Shown here in pieces: positions 25,043 to 34,226 of a stretch of 64,000 nucleotides of DNA (position 1 is its first letter; each line of letters begins with the position of its first letter). This stretch comes from Lachnospiraceae bacterium UBA7093 (GTDB lineage Bacteria; Bacillota; Clostridia; Lachnospirales; Lachnospiraceae). A program made the translations under genes and the position numbers. The stretch spans positions 1-64,000 of the forward strand of contig DKYT01000044.1 in NCBI GenBank assembly GCA_002492465.1, read 5' to 3'. The notes below the pieces were generated by a model. The model saw only the letters and a list, made by a program, of their open reading frames with translations, was not told where the DNA came from and made no database searches.

Positions 25043-25852
25043 CTATATGGATAATTCCGGCGGCAGTATCATCTGATAGCCGCCTTTTTGAGATACTCTT
25101 CCTTGAAACACTGCTATGATTACCTTTTCAAATTGTTTTTTCCCCATGGCTCCATCCACCTCCACGACGTCTATTTCGTAGCCTTCCAGCATTCCTCTGT
25201 CCCTGCCGATGCTGTGATAGGGGATGAGCTTATATTTTTCCGGTTTCATCCATCGTTTTAAGTTTTTCCACTCCTCCGCATTCAGTATCGCTACCGGCTT
25301 CCCGCTGACAGGATCCGTCAGTCCGTTTCCGGTGTCCACCAATGCCGCAATTATCAAGGTTCCTTCATCTCCTGGGATATTGACCGTACAAAAATGATTT
25401 TTCCGCTTTTTCTGCCAGGTGACGATCACCTTCCGGCATAGAACAAAGCCGGCAAATCCCATTCCGGCAATTGCCGCGGCAAGATCTCCATACCGGGAAA
25501 GAAGTCTGCTCTTCCCCTTCAGGAAAACGATAATGCCTCCCATGCAGAAAGAAATCAAATAAAGGTATCCCAGCCCTTGAAGTAATTCCTTAAGCCCCCT
25601 GGTGCGGCATGTCACCTTGACCATCAGCATTCCCACAGGAACCATCCCCAGCAGCGCCTTTGGCATGTACCCTATGCCCGGCAGGCACAGGACAACACAG
25701 TACCCCGCCGCGCCTATCATGCTTCCTGCGAAAATCCTTGGATATGTGGCAGTTTTTCCCAGCATCTTCACAGTCAGCGTAAGCAGGTACAGATCCATCA
25801 CCAGATTTAATAAAAATACGCTGTCAATATAAACGGTACCTTGTAATTGCAC
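25043..25852 (-). CDS. spoIIGA: Sigma-E processing peptidase SpoIIGA
   Basis: About 270 residues. Five hydrophobic segments in the first 150 residues (VYIDSVFLLNLVMDLYLLTL first) are followed by a cytosolic aspartic-protease-like domain with the catalytic motif DTGNGLTDPVSGKPV at about residue 173. The Asp in DTGN is the active site of the dimeric enzyme. It cleaves pro-SigE at the sporulation septum when signalled by SpoIIR. The start is uncertain: a GTG at 25852 follows GGAGG, and a TTG 21 nt earlier is also possible. It lies immediately upstream of sigE, with 27 nt between. Confidence 0.88.
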   Translation of the reverse strand: MQLQGTVYIDSVFLLNLVMDLYLLTLTVKMLGKTATYPRIFAGSMIGAAGYCVVLCLPGIGYMPKALLGMVPVGMLMVKVTCRTRGLKELLQGLGYLYLISFCMGGIIVFLKGKSRLLSRYGDLAAAIAGMGFAGFVLCRKVIVTWQKKRKNHFCTVNIPGDEGTLIIAALVDTGNGLTDPVSGKPVAILNAEEWKNLKRWMKPEKYKLIPYHSIGRDRGMLEGYEIDVVEVDGAMGKKQFEKVIIAVFQGRVSQKGGYQMILPPELSI

Positions 25853-25980
25853 GCTGCAATTTTTCACCTCCAATTCTTATGTACCAGTTCATTATAAACA
25901 TTAATGCCTTCATAATTTGTCAAAACGTTGTCCCAGGAGGATTCATTGGTCGCGGAGATACGACAGGATCTGATATGAAA

Positions 25981-26018
25981 AAAGAGACCAAATGGCATAT
26001 AAACCATTTAGTCTCTTT
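25981..26018 (-). terminator. Terminator of the DarT-like gene
   Basis: AAAGAGAC (25981-25988) pairs with GTCTCTTT (26011-26018), and the stem extends inward with AAATGG/CCATTT. On the minus strand it is followed by TTTTTT. It lies 29 bp after the stop of the DarT-like gene and insulates spoIIGA. Confidence 0.7.
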
Positions 26019-26046
26019 CATTAAGACAAGCCGGCGGCGTTGGTTT

Positions 26047-26646
26047 TTAAAATTCAAACCAATCGGGCTGCACCTCCACCCGGGGCAGTTGATTGGAAAT
26101 TCCCTGCTTCTGGTAGATTTCTTCAAGATCTTCTTTGGTCTTAGCATCCTGGACAAGAATACATTGAAATGACTCCGCCAGGACAGGCTGGTCGGTAACG
26201 CATTCCGCCATGATCGAATTCCTTCCATAATCGCCCAGCATACCGGGAGCTTTCATGATCTCCCAGTCAATTTTCTCTATTCCCTCTTTGTAATCATATA
26301 AGACGCAGTCCTCCCGGGACTCCGGATGTTTGGTCAGGATCTTAAAATCTTCCTTCTCCGCAAAGGCTCTTCCAATACAGATATACACAAGCTGCTCTTC
26401 CGAAAATACATTTTTCACCGTAAAATCAAACGCTGTGTGGGAATGAAAGTGAAAGGGAATGTAGGAATCCAAATTCAATTCTTCCCTTTGGTTTCCCCTT
26501 TGGGAATTTGCCACATCGTCAAACGCCAGATTCTTTTCCTTCAGCATCCTTCTGGGCAGCAGCCCGTGAGCAAGGATCGATTCCATATTGCTCAGCTTCG
26601 TTAAATGATAGAGAAATTCTTCGTTCTTTGCATTTTCTAATTTCAT
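26047..26646 (-). CDS. DarT-like ADP-ribosyltransferase, without adjacent DarG
   Basis: About 199 residues. The N-terminus FLYHLTKLSNMESILAHGLL matches the DarT (DUF4433) signature of an H-x-T pair in the NAD pocket and an N-(M/L)-xx-IL-xxGL helix. Next come NSQRGNQREELNLDSYIPFHFH, corresponding to the DarT arginine loop and YVPFYF strand, and GRNSIMAECVTDQPV, where the Glu in AEC aligns with the catalytic glutamate. DarT modifies thymidine in single-stranded DNA and is normally paired with the macrodomain antitoxin DarG. No DarG-like gene lies within this window. The ATG at 26646 has GGGAGG 8 nt upstream. The F-H-F-H variant of the YVPFYF strand suggests a divergent subfamily. Confidence 0.6.
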   Translation of the reverse strand: MKLENAKNEEFLYHLTKLSNMESILAHGLLPRRMLKEKNLAFDDVANSQRGNQREELNLDSYIPFHFHSHTAFDFTVKNVFSEEQLVYICIGRAFAEKEDFKILTKHPESREDCVLYDYKEGIEKIDWEIMKAPGMLGDYGRNSIMAECVTDQPVLAESFQCILVQDAKTKEDLEEIYQKQGISNQLPRVEVQPDWFEF

Positions 26647-26755
26647 CTTTTGTACCTCCCTTCGCCATATGCCATTTAGCAATTGTTCCTTATATTGTTA
26701 TTTTTACTTATTTTACCATATTCCCAAATACTTTTCCATATCCTGATTCAGGCGG

Positions 26756-28045
26756 TTATTTTTCGCAAAACTGTTTGAGGACTCTCACCAGATATTCCAC
26801 ATCTGCGCTCCCAGCCGTTTCCACTGCCGAGTGCATGGCAAGCTGCGCCAGTCCAATGTCCACAGCGGGGATGGACACCTGCCCTGCGGAAATATTTCCC
26901 AGGGTGGAGCCGCCGGGCACATCGGAATGGTTATGGTAATCCTGATAGGGCACATCCGCTTCCCTGCACAGCGCCTTCATAACAGCTTCCGAGTAACAGT
27001 CCGTGGTATATTTTTGCCCGCCATGATGCTTGATCACAATACCGCCGCCTAAAACCGGACGGTTCACGGGATCTGCTTTCTCCGGATGATTGGGATGCAG
27101 CCCGTGGGCGTTGTCCGCGGAGATCATAAAGCTGTCGGCAAGAAGCCGCAAATATCCGCTTCCCGTTTTTCCTGCGTTTTCTCCGATCCGCTCCATGGTA
27201 TCCTTTAGAAAGGTAGATGCCGCCCCCTGCCTGGTGTGGCTTCCCACCTCCTCGTTGTTGAAAACAGCGCACATAGTACAGTATTCCCCAGGCTCTGTTT
27301 TCAAAATTGCTTCCAGGGAAGCATAAACGCACTCCAAATCGTCCAGCCTGGGGGCAACCATCAGCTCTCCCTGTGCGCCTGCTCTTTTTCCCTTTTCCCT
27401 GACGTACAAAAACAGGTCCTCCCCCAGAATATCTTCTTCCTTTACCCCTGCAAGGGCGGCAAGCTTTTCTTTCAGCTTTCCCTTTTCCTGAGCACTTCCC
27501 ATAAGAGGCAGCAAATCGGTCTGAGGATGGAACTCCATTCCTTTATTTGCCTCCCGGTTCATATGAATGGCAAGGCTGGGTATCACCAGCAGATCTTCAT
27601 CGATCTGCACATTCACTTCCTTAAGTCCTCCGTCATGGGCACACACCAGTCTCCCCGCCACCGACAGGCATCTGTCAAACCAGGTGGCATAAATCATTCC
27701 GCCATAACCTTCCGTATTCAGCTTCAGGTACTTTCCCTCCACCTGTATTTCCGGGTCTGTCTTCACCTTAAAGCAGGGAGAATCACTGTGGGACGCCATC
27801 ACATGAAAGCCCCTCCACTCTCCCCTGGGCACTCTAAAGGCAATCAGGGAGGAACCACCTCTGGTCACATAATAGCTTCCCCCCTGGGTAATTTCCCAGG
27901 GTTCTCTCTCCTCCAGCCGCACAAAGCCCTTCTCTTCCAGCCTTTTTTCCATATTTTCTATCACATGGTAGCAGCTGACTCCCTTATTGATAAATGCAAG
28001 GCATTCCTCCGCCAGCTTTTCCCTTTCCTTTTCCTTCTGTTCCAT
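26756..28045 (-). CDS. M18-family aminopeptidase
   Basis: 429 residues, the usual length for M18 (aspartyl) aminopeptidases. Metal and catalytic motifs: ASHSDSPCFKVK (first zinc His and Asp), CAVFNNEEVGSHTRQGAAS (catalytic Glu pair) and MISADNAHGLHPNHPEK. The C-terminal GGSTLGNISAGQVSIPAVDIG, then AMHSAVETAGSADVEYL, holds the last metal His. The enzyme is cytosolic and trims N-terminal acidic or neutral residues. The ATG at 28045 has AAGGGAG upstream. It follows ftsZ after a strong terminator, so it is a separate unit. Confidence 0.9.
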   Translation of the reverse strand: MEQKEKEREKLAEECLAFINKGVSCYHVIENMEKRLEEKGFVRLEEREPWEITQGGSYYVTRGGSSLIAFRVPRGEWRGFHVMASHSDSPCFKVKTDPEIQVEGKYLKLNTEGYGGMIYATWFDRCLSVAGRLVCAHDGGLKEVNVQIDEDLLVIPSLAIHMNREANKGMEFHPQTDLLPLMGSAQEKGKLKEKLAALAGVKEEDILGEDLFLYVREKGKRAGAQGELMVAPRLDDLECVYASLEAILKTEPGEYCTMCAVFNNEEVGSHTRQGAASTFLKDTMERIGENAGKTGSGYLRLLADSFMISADNAHGLHPNHPEKADPVNRPVLGGGIVIKHHGGQKYTTDCYSEAVMKALCREADVPYQDYHNHSDVPGGSTLGNISAGQVSIPAVDIGLAQLAMHSAVETAGSADVEYLVRVLKQFCEK

Positions 28046-28070
28046 CCTTTTTACTCCCTTCCACCTTGAT

Positions 28071-28112
28071 ACGAAACGACCCCGGAGAGCCGCTGCCTTC
28101 CGGGGTTTCGTC
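28071..28112 (-). terminator. Terminator at the end of the dcw operon
   Basis: CGAAAC-CCCCGGA pairs with TCCGGGG-TTTCG over about 12 bp (28072-28110). It lies just after the ftsZ stop on the minus strand and separates the dcw operon from the aminopeptidase gene. The T-tract is short. Confidence 0.55.
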
Positions 28113-28135
28113 CTATGTAATGCATTTTATTCCGC

Positions 28136-29338
28136 CTATCTCTTCTGTAGAAAATCCGGTATCTTCAAGGGTCTGTCTGCCACATTGCTTCTGATATCTC
28201 CGGGATTGTTGATTCCCGTAACAGGTCTGTGGACTGTCTGTCCCCCGGCTGCCGTTCCATGTCCCGGCATACCTGCTCCGCTCTCAGCACTGCCGGTTCC
28301 CCGTAAGGTAACTCCCGGCATAACAGGCTTCACGTACTTGCCTGAGAAAGTACTGTAGGGCGATATAGGCTTGCTGGTAGGAAGGGTTGCATCCTCCAGC
28401 CCCGTTGCAATTACCGTAATTCTGCAGCTGTCACCCTTGGATTCGTCATACATAGCGCCAAAGATGATATTCACATCATCCCCTGCAAGCTCCTGTACAT
28501 AGCTTGCCGCATCGGATGCGTCCGCCAGGGTAATGTCGCCGGATACATTGATAATCACATGTGTCGCACCGGAAATGGTGGTTTCAAGAAGAGGACTCTC
28601 CACCGCCATCTTAACGGCTTCACTTGCCTTATCGTCACCCTTGCCCTCACCGATACCGATGTGTGCAATACCCTTGTCCTTCATAACCGTCTGTACATCA
28701 GCAAAATCCAGATTGATAACGGCAGGTACATTGATCAGGTCCGTAATGCCCTGCACTGCCTGCTGAAGCACTTCATCCGCTTTCTTAAGAGCGTCCGGCA
28801 TGGTTGTCCGCCTGTCAACGATCTCAAGCAATTTATCATTTGGAATTACAATTAACGTATCTACATTGTCCTTGATCTTCTCAATTCCGCTTAAGGCGTT
28901 CACCATACGTGCCTTTGCCTCAAAGCGAAAGGGCTTTGTCACAACGCCTACCGTGAGAATTCCCATGTCCTTCGCCAGTTTTGCCACAACGGGCGCCGCT
29001 CCGGTACCGGTGCCGCCCCCCATGCCGCAGGTTACGAACACCATATCCGCTCCCTTAAGGGTTGCCGCAATCTCCTCGCTGCTCTCCTCGGCCGCTTTCT
29101 CGCCGATCTCAGGCTTGGCGCCTGCCCCCAGTCCTTTGGTCAGTTTCTCGCCAATCTGTAAAAGTTTAGGCGCTCTGCACAGCTGAAGCGCCTGCTTGTC
29201 CGTGTTAATGCCGACAAAATCAACTCCTGTAATGTTCTCATCTACCATTCTATTAACAGCATTATTGCCTGCACCACCTACACCAATAACGATGATCTTA
29301 GCAGCAGATTCTGCATCGTTCGTTTTAATTTCCAGCAA
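28136..29338 (-). CDS. ftsZ: Cell division GTPase FtsZ
   Basis: 400 residues from a TTG start at 29338, chosen because AAGGAGG lies 8 nt upstream and the product then begins MLEIKTND, as in related clostridial FtsZ. GTP-binding motifs: [14 protein letters not shown], tubulin signature [10 protein letters not shown], and the T7 loop [11 protein letters not shown] proline- and glycine-rich linker (about 315-390) leads to the C-terminal peptide IPDFLQKR that binds division partners. FtsZ polymerises into the Z-ring. It is last in the dcw cluster, about 130 bp after ftsQ. The GTG further upstream has no ribosome site. Confidence 0.96.
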   Translation of the reverse strand: MLEIKTNDAESAAKIIVIGVGGAGNNAVNRMVDENITGVDFVGINTDKQALQLCRAPKLLQIGEKLTKGLGAGAKPEIGEKAAEESSEEIAATLKGADMVFVTCGMGGGTGTGAAPVVAKLAKDMGILTVGVVTKPFRFEAKARMVNALSGIEKIKDNVDTLIVIPNDKLLEIVDRRTTMPDALKKADEVLQQAVQGITDLINVPAVINLDFADVQTVMKDKGIAHIGIGEGKGDDKASEAVKMAVESPLLETTISGATHVIINVSGDITLADASDAASYVQELAGDDVNIIFGAMYDESKGDSCRITVIATGLEDATLPTSKPISPYSTFSGKYVKPVMPGVTLRGTGSAESGAGMPGHGTAAGGQTVHRPVTGINNPGDIRSNVADRPLKIPDFLQKR

Positions 29339-29469
29339 GGGTAGTTCCTCCTTCATCACTTCCACAATGGACTGCGCGCATTACGCACCAGTCTATTGAA
29401 CTCTTATAGTTTATCATATAATCTTTTGCCTGAATTAGCAACCATAAATTTTAGTTTTTTCTTTTTAAA

Positions 29470-30312
29470 TTATCCTACGGTTCTCTCATCCGGCTCAAAT
29501 GAGGTCTTTTTCGTTTCTTCGGTATAATTTTCCATACGTATTGTTCCGCTTCTTCCCTCCAGGCTGGGAAGCATATACTGGAGCGTCATGATTTTTTCAT
29601 CCAGGTTGTTTCCTGTTCCCAGCGCCGCCTTTACCCCTCCGAAATACAGGGTGAGGGAACCGTCGCTGCCAAAATAAATCCGGTCTACGGAAAGGTCGTA
29701 CTTGTTTACCAGCTGGGTAATGCTCAAAATCGAGGCAAAAACCGCCGGATCCTCCACCGGCAGCGGCTCATGTACAATCACATGGTCAAAGGTAAGCCCG
29801 GTCACCATGGGAATGCCATCGGTTTTTTCAAGAGAGCTTTCCACCACGATGCCGTCCTTGTCAAAATACATATACCGCTCCAGATATTCCACATATCCTG
29901 CCAGCGCCTTCTCATAAACTTCTATTTTAATGGTATGGGGATCCATTACGGAAACATCCATTTTTTCAATAAAAGGAACACCCACCACACTCTTGTCCTT
30001 ATATTTCAGCGATAAAAGAAGGGAATTACTTCCATAACGCCCTTCCATTACCATATCCATGATCTCTTCATTTGTATAATGGACGTTTCCTTCCACATAA
30101 ACTGTGGTTACGGTATAATTGGCAGTCACATAAACATATGCCGCCGCCAGCGCCGCCACAAAAAAGGCGATCATGGCGCCGATGATAAACAGGCTCTTAT
30201 GATCCCGGACATATGTGCCCATGCCAATTTTTTCCGCCTTTTTCTCCTGCTTATGATTCAGTTTTTCCGTTGGTTTCTTTTTTTTCAGCTTCTTCTTTGC
30301 CATATCCATCAT
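29470..30312 (-). CDS. ftsQ: Cell division protein FtsQ/DivIB
   Basis: 280 residues: a lysine-rich cytosolic tail (AKKKLKKKKP), one transmembrane helix (SLFIIGAMIAFFVAALAAAYVYV, about residues 35-57), then a POTRA domain (VTTVYVEGNVHYTNEEIMDMV) and a beta domain. This is the FtsQ/DivIB layout. The protein links early and late divisome components with FtsL and DivIC. The ATG at 30312 directly follows the murA stop. A second ATG three codons later (MAKKK) is an equally plausible start. No FtsA gene is present, as is common in this group. Confidence 0.88.
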   Translation of the reverse strand: MMDMAKKKLKKKKPTEKLNHKQEKKAEKIGMGTYVRDHKSLFIIGAMIAFFVAALAAAYVYVTANYTVTTVYVEGNVHYTNEEIMDMVMEGRYGSNSLLLSLKYKDKSVVGVPFIEKMDVSVMDPHTIKIEVYEKALAGYVEYLERYMYFDKDGIVVESSLEKTDGIPMVTGLTFDHVIVHEPLPVEDPAVFASILSITQLVNKYDLSVDRIYFGSDGSLTLYFGGVKAALGTGNNLDEKIMTLQYMLPSLEGRSGTIRMENYTEETKKTSFEPDERTVG

Positions 30313-31566
30313 TTACCCGGTGTAGATATTGACCCCCAGATTCCGGTAGTCTCTACAGATATCCTCATAGCCGCGCTCTATAAAGTGGCGGTTTTGAATG
30401 ACAGTCTCTCCCAGCGCCATGCAGCCTGCGATTACAAGGGCGGCGCCTCCTCTCAGCTCCTCGGCGGTTACCTGACAGCCCAAAAGACTGTCTACCCCCT
30501 CAATCCGTGCCTGTCTTTTTCCCAGTATTTCAATGCATGCGCCCATTTTTTTCAGCTGCTCCACGATCCGGAAGCGGTTTTCAAAAATAGCCTCCTCTAT
30601 GACGCTGACTCCCCTTGCTGTTGACAATGCCGCCATCAGGGGCGACTGCATATCGGTGGGAAATCCGGGGTAGACCTCCGTTTTCAGATAAGGAATTGCT
30701 TTTCTGCTCTCGTCGGCGATTACATTAAGCCCTTCCCTGGAAACATGAATCTCCGCCCCCATCTCTTCCGCTGCTTTCAGCATACTGCGCATCTGCGCCA
30801 CCGGCGCATCCTCCAGGAAAATATGACCTCCCGCCCCCAGTACGCTCATCAGATAAGTGCCTGCAACGATCCTGTCTGCCGGGATCCGGAAACGGATTCC
30901 GTGCAGCTTGTGCCCGCCCTGAACGATCAGTACAGAACCGCCGATCCCTTCAATCACAGCCCCCGCTTCCCGTAAAAACTCGCACAGAGTAACAATTTCA
31001 GGTTCTTTTGCGGCATTTTGAAGCACTGTCACGCCCTTTGCCTTGACCGCCGCCAAAATAATGTTTTCAGTGGCTCCCACACTGGAAATGGGAAGCCTGA
31101 TCACAGTGCCCTCCAGCTCCTTCACTCTTGCCGTAAAGAAGCCTTCCTTCTCATATATGGATACGCCCATTCTGCGCAGTGCATTCAAATGGAGATCTAT
31201 GGGTCTTTCTCCAATGACGCATCCGCCGGGATAAGCCATTGTCACTTCTCCCATTCTGCCCAGCATCGCGCCAAGCAGCGTAATGGAAGAACGCATTCCT
31301 GTTACGTTTTCCCCGGACATGGTATCTTCCGATAAATTCCGGGTATCGATGGTAAGGGTTCGATCCGTCCGGCTCACCCTGCACCCGATGCTTTCCAAAA
31401 GCTGCTGCATATGATGCACATCCAAAATGCGGGGACAGTTTTCTATGATACAGACATCCTCTATCAAAAGAGCGGCTGCCATCACCGGCAGCACTGCATT
31501 TTTAGAGCCTTGTATTTTCGTTTCTCCAAAAAGAGCGTTTCCTCCTCGAATATGAATAGCATCCAA
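30313..31566 (-). CDS. murA: UDP-N-acetylglucosamine 1-carboxyvinyltransferase MurA
   Basis: 417 residues, full family length. GSKNAVLPVMAAALL holds the conserved Lys-Asn pair. YPGGCVIGERPIDLHL holds the catalytic Cys that also reacts with fosfomycin. GFPTDMQSPLMA is also conserved. It transfers enolpyruvate from PEP to UDP-GlcNAc, the first committed step of peptidoglycan synthesis. The start is a TTG at 31566 with AAGGTGAG 7 nt upstream. It lies between ftsW and ftsQ in the dcw operon. Confidence 0.95.
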   Translation of the reverse strand: MDAIHIRGGNALFGETKIQGSKNAVLPVMAAALLIEDVCIIENCPRILDVHHMQQLLESIGCRVSRTDRTLTIDTRNLSEDTMSGENVTGMRSSITLLGAMLGRMGEVTMAYPGGCVIGERPIDLHLNALRRMGVSIYEKEGFFTARVKELEGTVIRLPISSVGATENIILAAVKAKGVTVLQNAAKEPEIVTLCEFLREAGAVIEGIGGSVLIVQGGHKLHGIRFRIPADRIVAGTYLMSVLGAGGHIFLEDAPVAQMRSMLKAAEEMGAEIHVSREGLNVIADESRKAIPYLKTEVYPGFPTDMQSPLMAALSTARGVSVIEEAIFENRFRIVEQLKKMGACIEILGKRQARIEGVDSLLGCQVTAEELRGGAALVIAGCMALGETVIQNRHFIERGYEDICRDYRNLGVNIYTG

Positions 31567-31643
31567 ATTCTCACCTTCCGCCTTCCGGTTTAAAAGTTAG
31601 ACCTATTCTACTATATGAAACGCCCGGTAAATTGCATCTTGTA

Positions 31644-32822
31644 CTATAAATCTTTCAACCGTATCCCTCTTCCCACGCTTAACACCATTCCGATTTCAAT
31701 CATCAAGAAGAGAACTGAAGAGCCGCCGTAGCTGATAAAGGGAAGGGAAATTCCCGTATTGGGAATGGTATTGGTCACCACCGCCACATTCAGAATTACC
31801 TGGATGGCGATATGCCCCATAACGCCCACCACCAAAAGGGCGCCAAACAGATCCGGCGCATTGTTGGCAATCACCATAAACCGCCAGATCAGCAAAATAA
31901 ACAGCAGCAGAATGGAAATCGCCCCGAAAAGCCCCAGTTCCTCACAGATAATGGAAAAGATCATATCATTCTGCGCCTCCGGCAAAAATCCCAACTTCTG
32001 CATACTCTGCCCCAGTCCTTTGCCCAGAATACCGCCGGAGCCTATGGCGTACAACGCCTGCAGCGTCTGAAAGCCCTTTCCGCTGGCATATGCCTCCGGA
32101 TCCAGCCAGGCAAGAATACGGGTGCCGCGCACCCCCAGGCTTCCCGCGTCAGCGTTAGCCATGCTGACGATCACAAAAACCGCCAGGGCGCATACCGCCA
32201 CACCTGCCAACCCCAGCAAAATGAAACGCTTATAGTCGGGGCTGGAAACAAACAGCATCAAAACCGCTATTCCGAATATGATAATCGCCGAACTCATATT
32301 TTCTGTAATCTGCCATACCAGAAGACTTACCGGAAGGGGAATTCCCAGGACGATCATAAAGCCCTTGATTTCCCTGATCCTGCGCCCCATCCGGCAGATC
32401 AGGCTCGCCAGAAACAGAATCATACACAGCTTTGCAATCTCCGCCGGCTGGATTGACATACCAAAAATTCGGAACCACCGCTTCGCGCCGTTCGCCTCCA
32501 CTCCAAAAGGAATAATCAGCAAAATCAACACAATGGATACCACATAACCCAGCACTGCAAACCGCTCCCAGAAATGATAGGGAATGTTTGCCACCACGAT
32601 CATCGCCGCCAGACCGATGATGGTGGAGGTCACCTGCCTTTTCAGATAAAAAGCAGAGTCCCCATGCTGAATGCTTCCGTCATAGGAACTGGTAGAATAA
32701 ATCATTACCAATCCAAAAGCAAGCAAAAACAACACTATAAACAGCAGTGTGTAGTCAAAAAATGACTCCTGCTGTCCTTTTGTTCGTCTTCTCTGATTGA
32801 CTCCGTATCTTCTTTCCGCCAA
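31644..32822 (-). CDS. ftsW: SEDS-family peptidoglycan polymerase FtsW
   Basis: 392 residues with about ten transmembrane helices. SEDS motifs are visible: GVRGTRILAWLDPEAYASGKGFQ in the large loop, SIICEELGLFGAI and the C-terminal LPFISYGGSSVLF. The N-terminus is basic and cytosolic. FtsW polymerises glycan strands with a partner class B PBP, here presumably PbpB. Starts at a TTG (32822) just after the murD stop, with GGAG about 10 nt upstream. The neighbouring murD favours the FtsW over the RodA or SpoVE assignment, though SpoVE cannot be excluded given the adjacent spoVD. Confidence 0.88.
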   Translation of the reverse strand: MAERRYGVNQRRRTKGQQESFFDYTLLFIVLFLLAFGLVMIYSTSSYDGSIQHGDSAFYLKRQVTSTIIGLAAMIVVANIPYHFWERFAVLGYVVSIVLILLIIPFGVEANGAKRWFRIFGMSIQPAEIAKLCMILFLASLICRMGRRIREIKGFMIVLGIPLPVSLLVWQITENMSSAIIIFGIAVLMLFVSSPDYKRFILLGLAGVAVCALAVFVIVSMANADAGSLGVRGTRILAWLDPEAYASGKGFQTLQALYAIGSGGILGKGLGQSMQKLGFLPEAQNDMIFSIICEELGLFGAISILLLFILLIWRFMVIANNAPDLFGALLVVGVMGHIAIQVILNVAVVTNTIPNTGISLPFISYGGSSVLFLMIEIGMVLSVGRGIRLKDL

Positions 32823-32824
32823 AA

Positions 32825-34204
32825 TTACTGAACTCCAATCTTCTCAACCAACTCTTTAAACATTTTGCCACGCACTTCATAATTGGGGAACATGCCCCAG
32901 CTTGCGCATGCCGGCGACAAAAGCACCGCGTCCCCAGGCGCCGCCTGTTCTACACAGATTGCAAAAGCCTCCTCGAAGGTATCCGCCAAAATGATATTTT
33001 CCACTCCATGCGCCCTGGCGCAGGCAGCGATCTTTTCTCTGGTCTGTCCGATCAGCACCAGCGCTTTCACCTTCCCGTCGAAAGCCTCTATCCAGGCATC
33101 ATACTCGCTCTGCTTATCATATCCCCCGCCGATCAGCACCGTAGGCCGGTCCATAGCGCGGATTCCCTGAATTGCCGCATCGGGGTTGGTTCCCTTTGAA
33201 TCATTATAATAGGCAACGCCGCCCTTCACCCCCACAAACTCGATCCTGTGCTCCACTGCTTTGAAGTTCTTCACGGTTTTCAGTATCACGTCCATGGGAA
33301 CTCCCATGGTATGGCAGATGGCAATTGCCGCCATCACATTTTCCACATTGCACATGCCCACCAGATTCATATCATGTATGTTCATAAGGGACTGCGTTTC
33401 CCTTTCCCCGTCAGGCGCATGAAACGCCATGCAGATCTCTTCCCCTGCCAGGTAAATTCCCTCCTCAAGCTCTCTTTTGGAAGAAAAGAAAATCACCTGC
33501 GCCGGGCATCTGCTTCCGAAATCCCTGGTATAAGGATCCTCAAAGTTTAAAACGCAGGTGTCCGCCTTCGTCTGGTTTCGGGCAATCGCCTCCTTGGTTT
33601 GCACATAGCATTCCATGGTGTGGTGACGGTTCAGATGATCCGGCGTAATATTCAGGATCGCCGACACCTGGGGTCTGAATGTGTGGACCGTTTCCAGTTG
33701 AAAGCTGCTGATCTCCGCAGCCGTCACCGTATCCTCTCCTGTCTCCAGGGCAATATCCGTGTAAGGGTTCCCGATATTCCCTACCACATATACAGACTTG
33801 TAAAAAGCCTGGAAAATTTCTCCCACCAGGGTGGTGGTTGTGGTTTTCCCATTGGTTCCCGTAATGGCTGCAACCCTGCCTTTTGCAAAAGCGTAGGCAA
33901 GCTCGATCTCTCCCCATATGGGTACCTGCCTTGCCTGATATTTCATCAGCTCCGGAGCGTCCACCGGCACGCCGGGGCTGATCACCACCAGCGCAATTTC
34001 CTGTTCCACCGCCTTCGGCAGAGTGCCCAGAAAGACTTCCAGTTCCGGGATCTCTCCTGCTTTTTCCCTGATTTTGTCTATTTCCAGCTTATCGTTGCTG
34101 TCAAAAAGCACCGGACAGGCTCCGACTTTTCCCAAAAGACGCGCCGCGCCCATGCCGCTTTTACCGCTTCCCACTACCAGGACTTTTTTACCCTGTATTT
34201 CCAT
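32825..34204 (-). CDS. murD: UDP-MurNAc-L-alanine:D-glutamate ligase MurD
   Basis: 459 residues. An N-terminal Rossmann part (KKVLVVGSGKSGMGAARLLGK) binds UDP-MurNAc-Ala. The central ATP site is AAITGTNGKTTTTTLVGEIF. ILNITPDHLNRH and YYNDSKGTNPDA are conserved Mur-ligase motifs, and LLSPACASWGMFPNYEVRG is the C-terminal MurD signature. It adds D-glutamate to the stem peptide. The ATG at 34204 has GGGAGG upstream. It is placed between mraY and ftsW in the dcw operon. Confidence 0.95.
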   Translation of the reverse strand: MEIQGKKVLVVGSGKSGMGAARLLGKVGACPVLFDSNDKLEIDKIREKAGEIPELEVFLGTLPKAVEQEIALVVISPGVPVDAPELMKYQARQVPIWGEIELAYAFAKGRVAAITGTNGKTTTTTLVGEIFQAFYKSVYVVGNIGNPYTDIALETGEDTVTAAEISSFQLETVHTFRPQVSAILNITPDHLNRHHTMECYVQTKEAIARNQTKADTCVLNFEDPYTRDFGSRCPAQVIFFSSKRELEEGIYLAGEEICMAFHAPDGERETQSLMNIHDMNLVGMCNVENVMAAIAICHTMGVPMDVILKTVKNFKAVEHRIEFVGVKGGVAYYNDSKGTNPDAAIQGIRAMDRPTVLIGGGYDKQSEYDAWIEAFDGKVKALVLIGQTREKIAACARAHGVENIILADTFEEAFAICVEQAAPGDAVLLSPACASWGMFPNYEVRGKMFKELVEKIGVQ

Positions 34205-34226
34205 GTTAACCTCCCTGCGTATCCTC

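Noticed and set aside
27236..28069. Long plus-strand open frame of 277 codons opposite the M18 aminopeptidase
   Set aside because: It is a mirror of a strongly conserved minus-strand gene, with no ribosome site and a composition typical of antisense frames.
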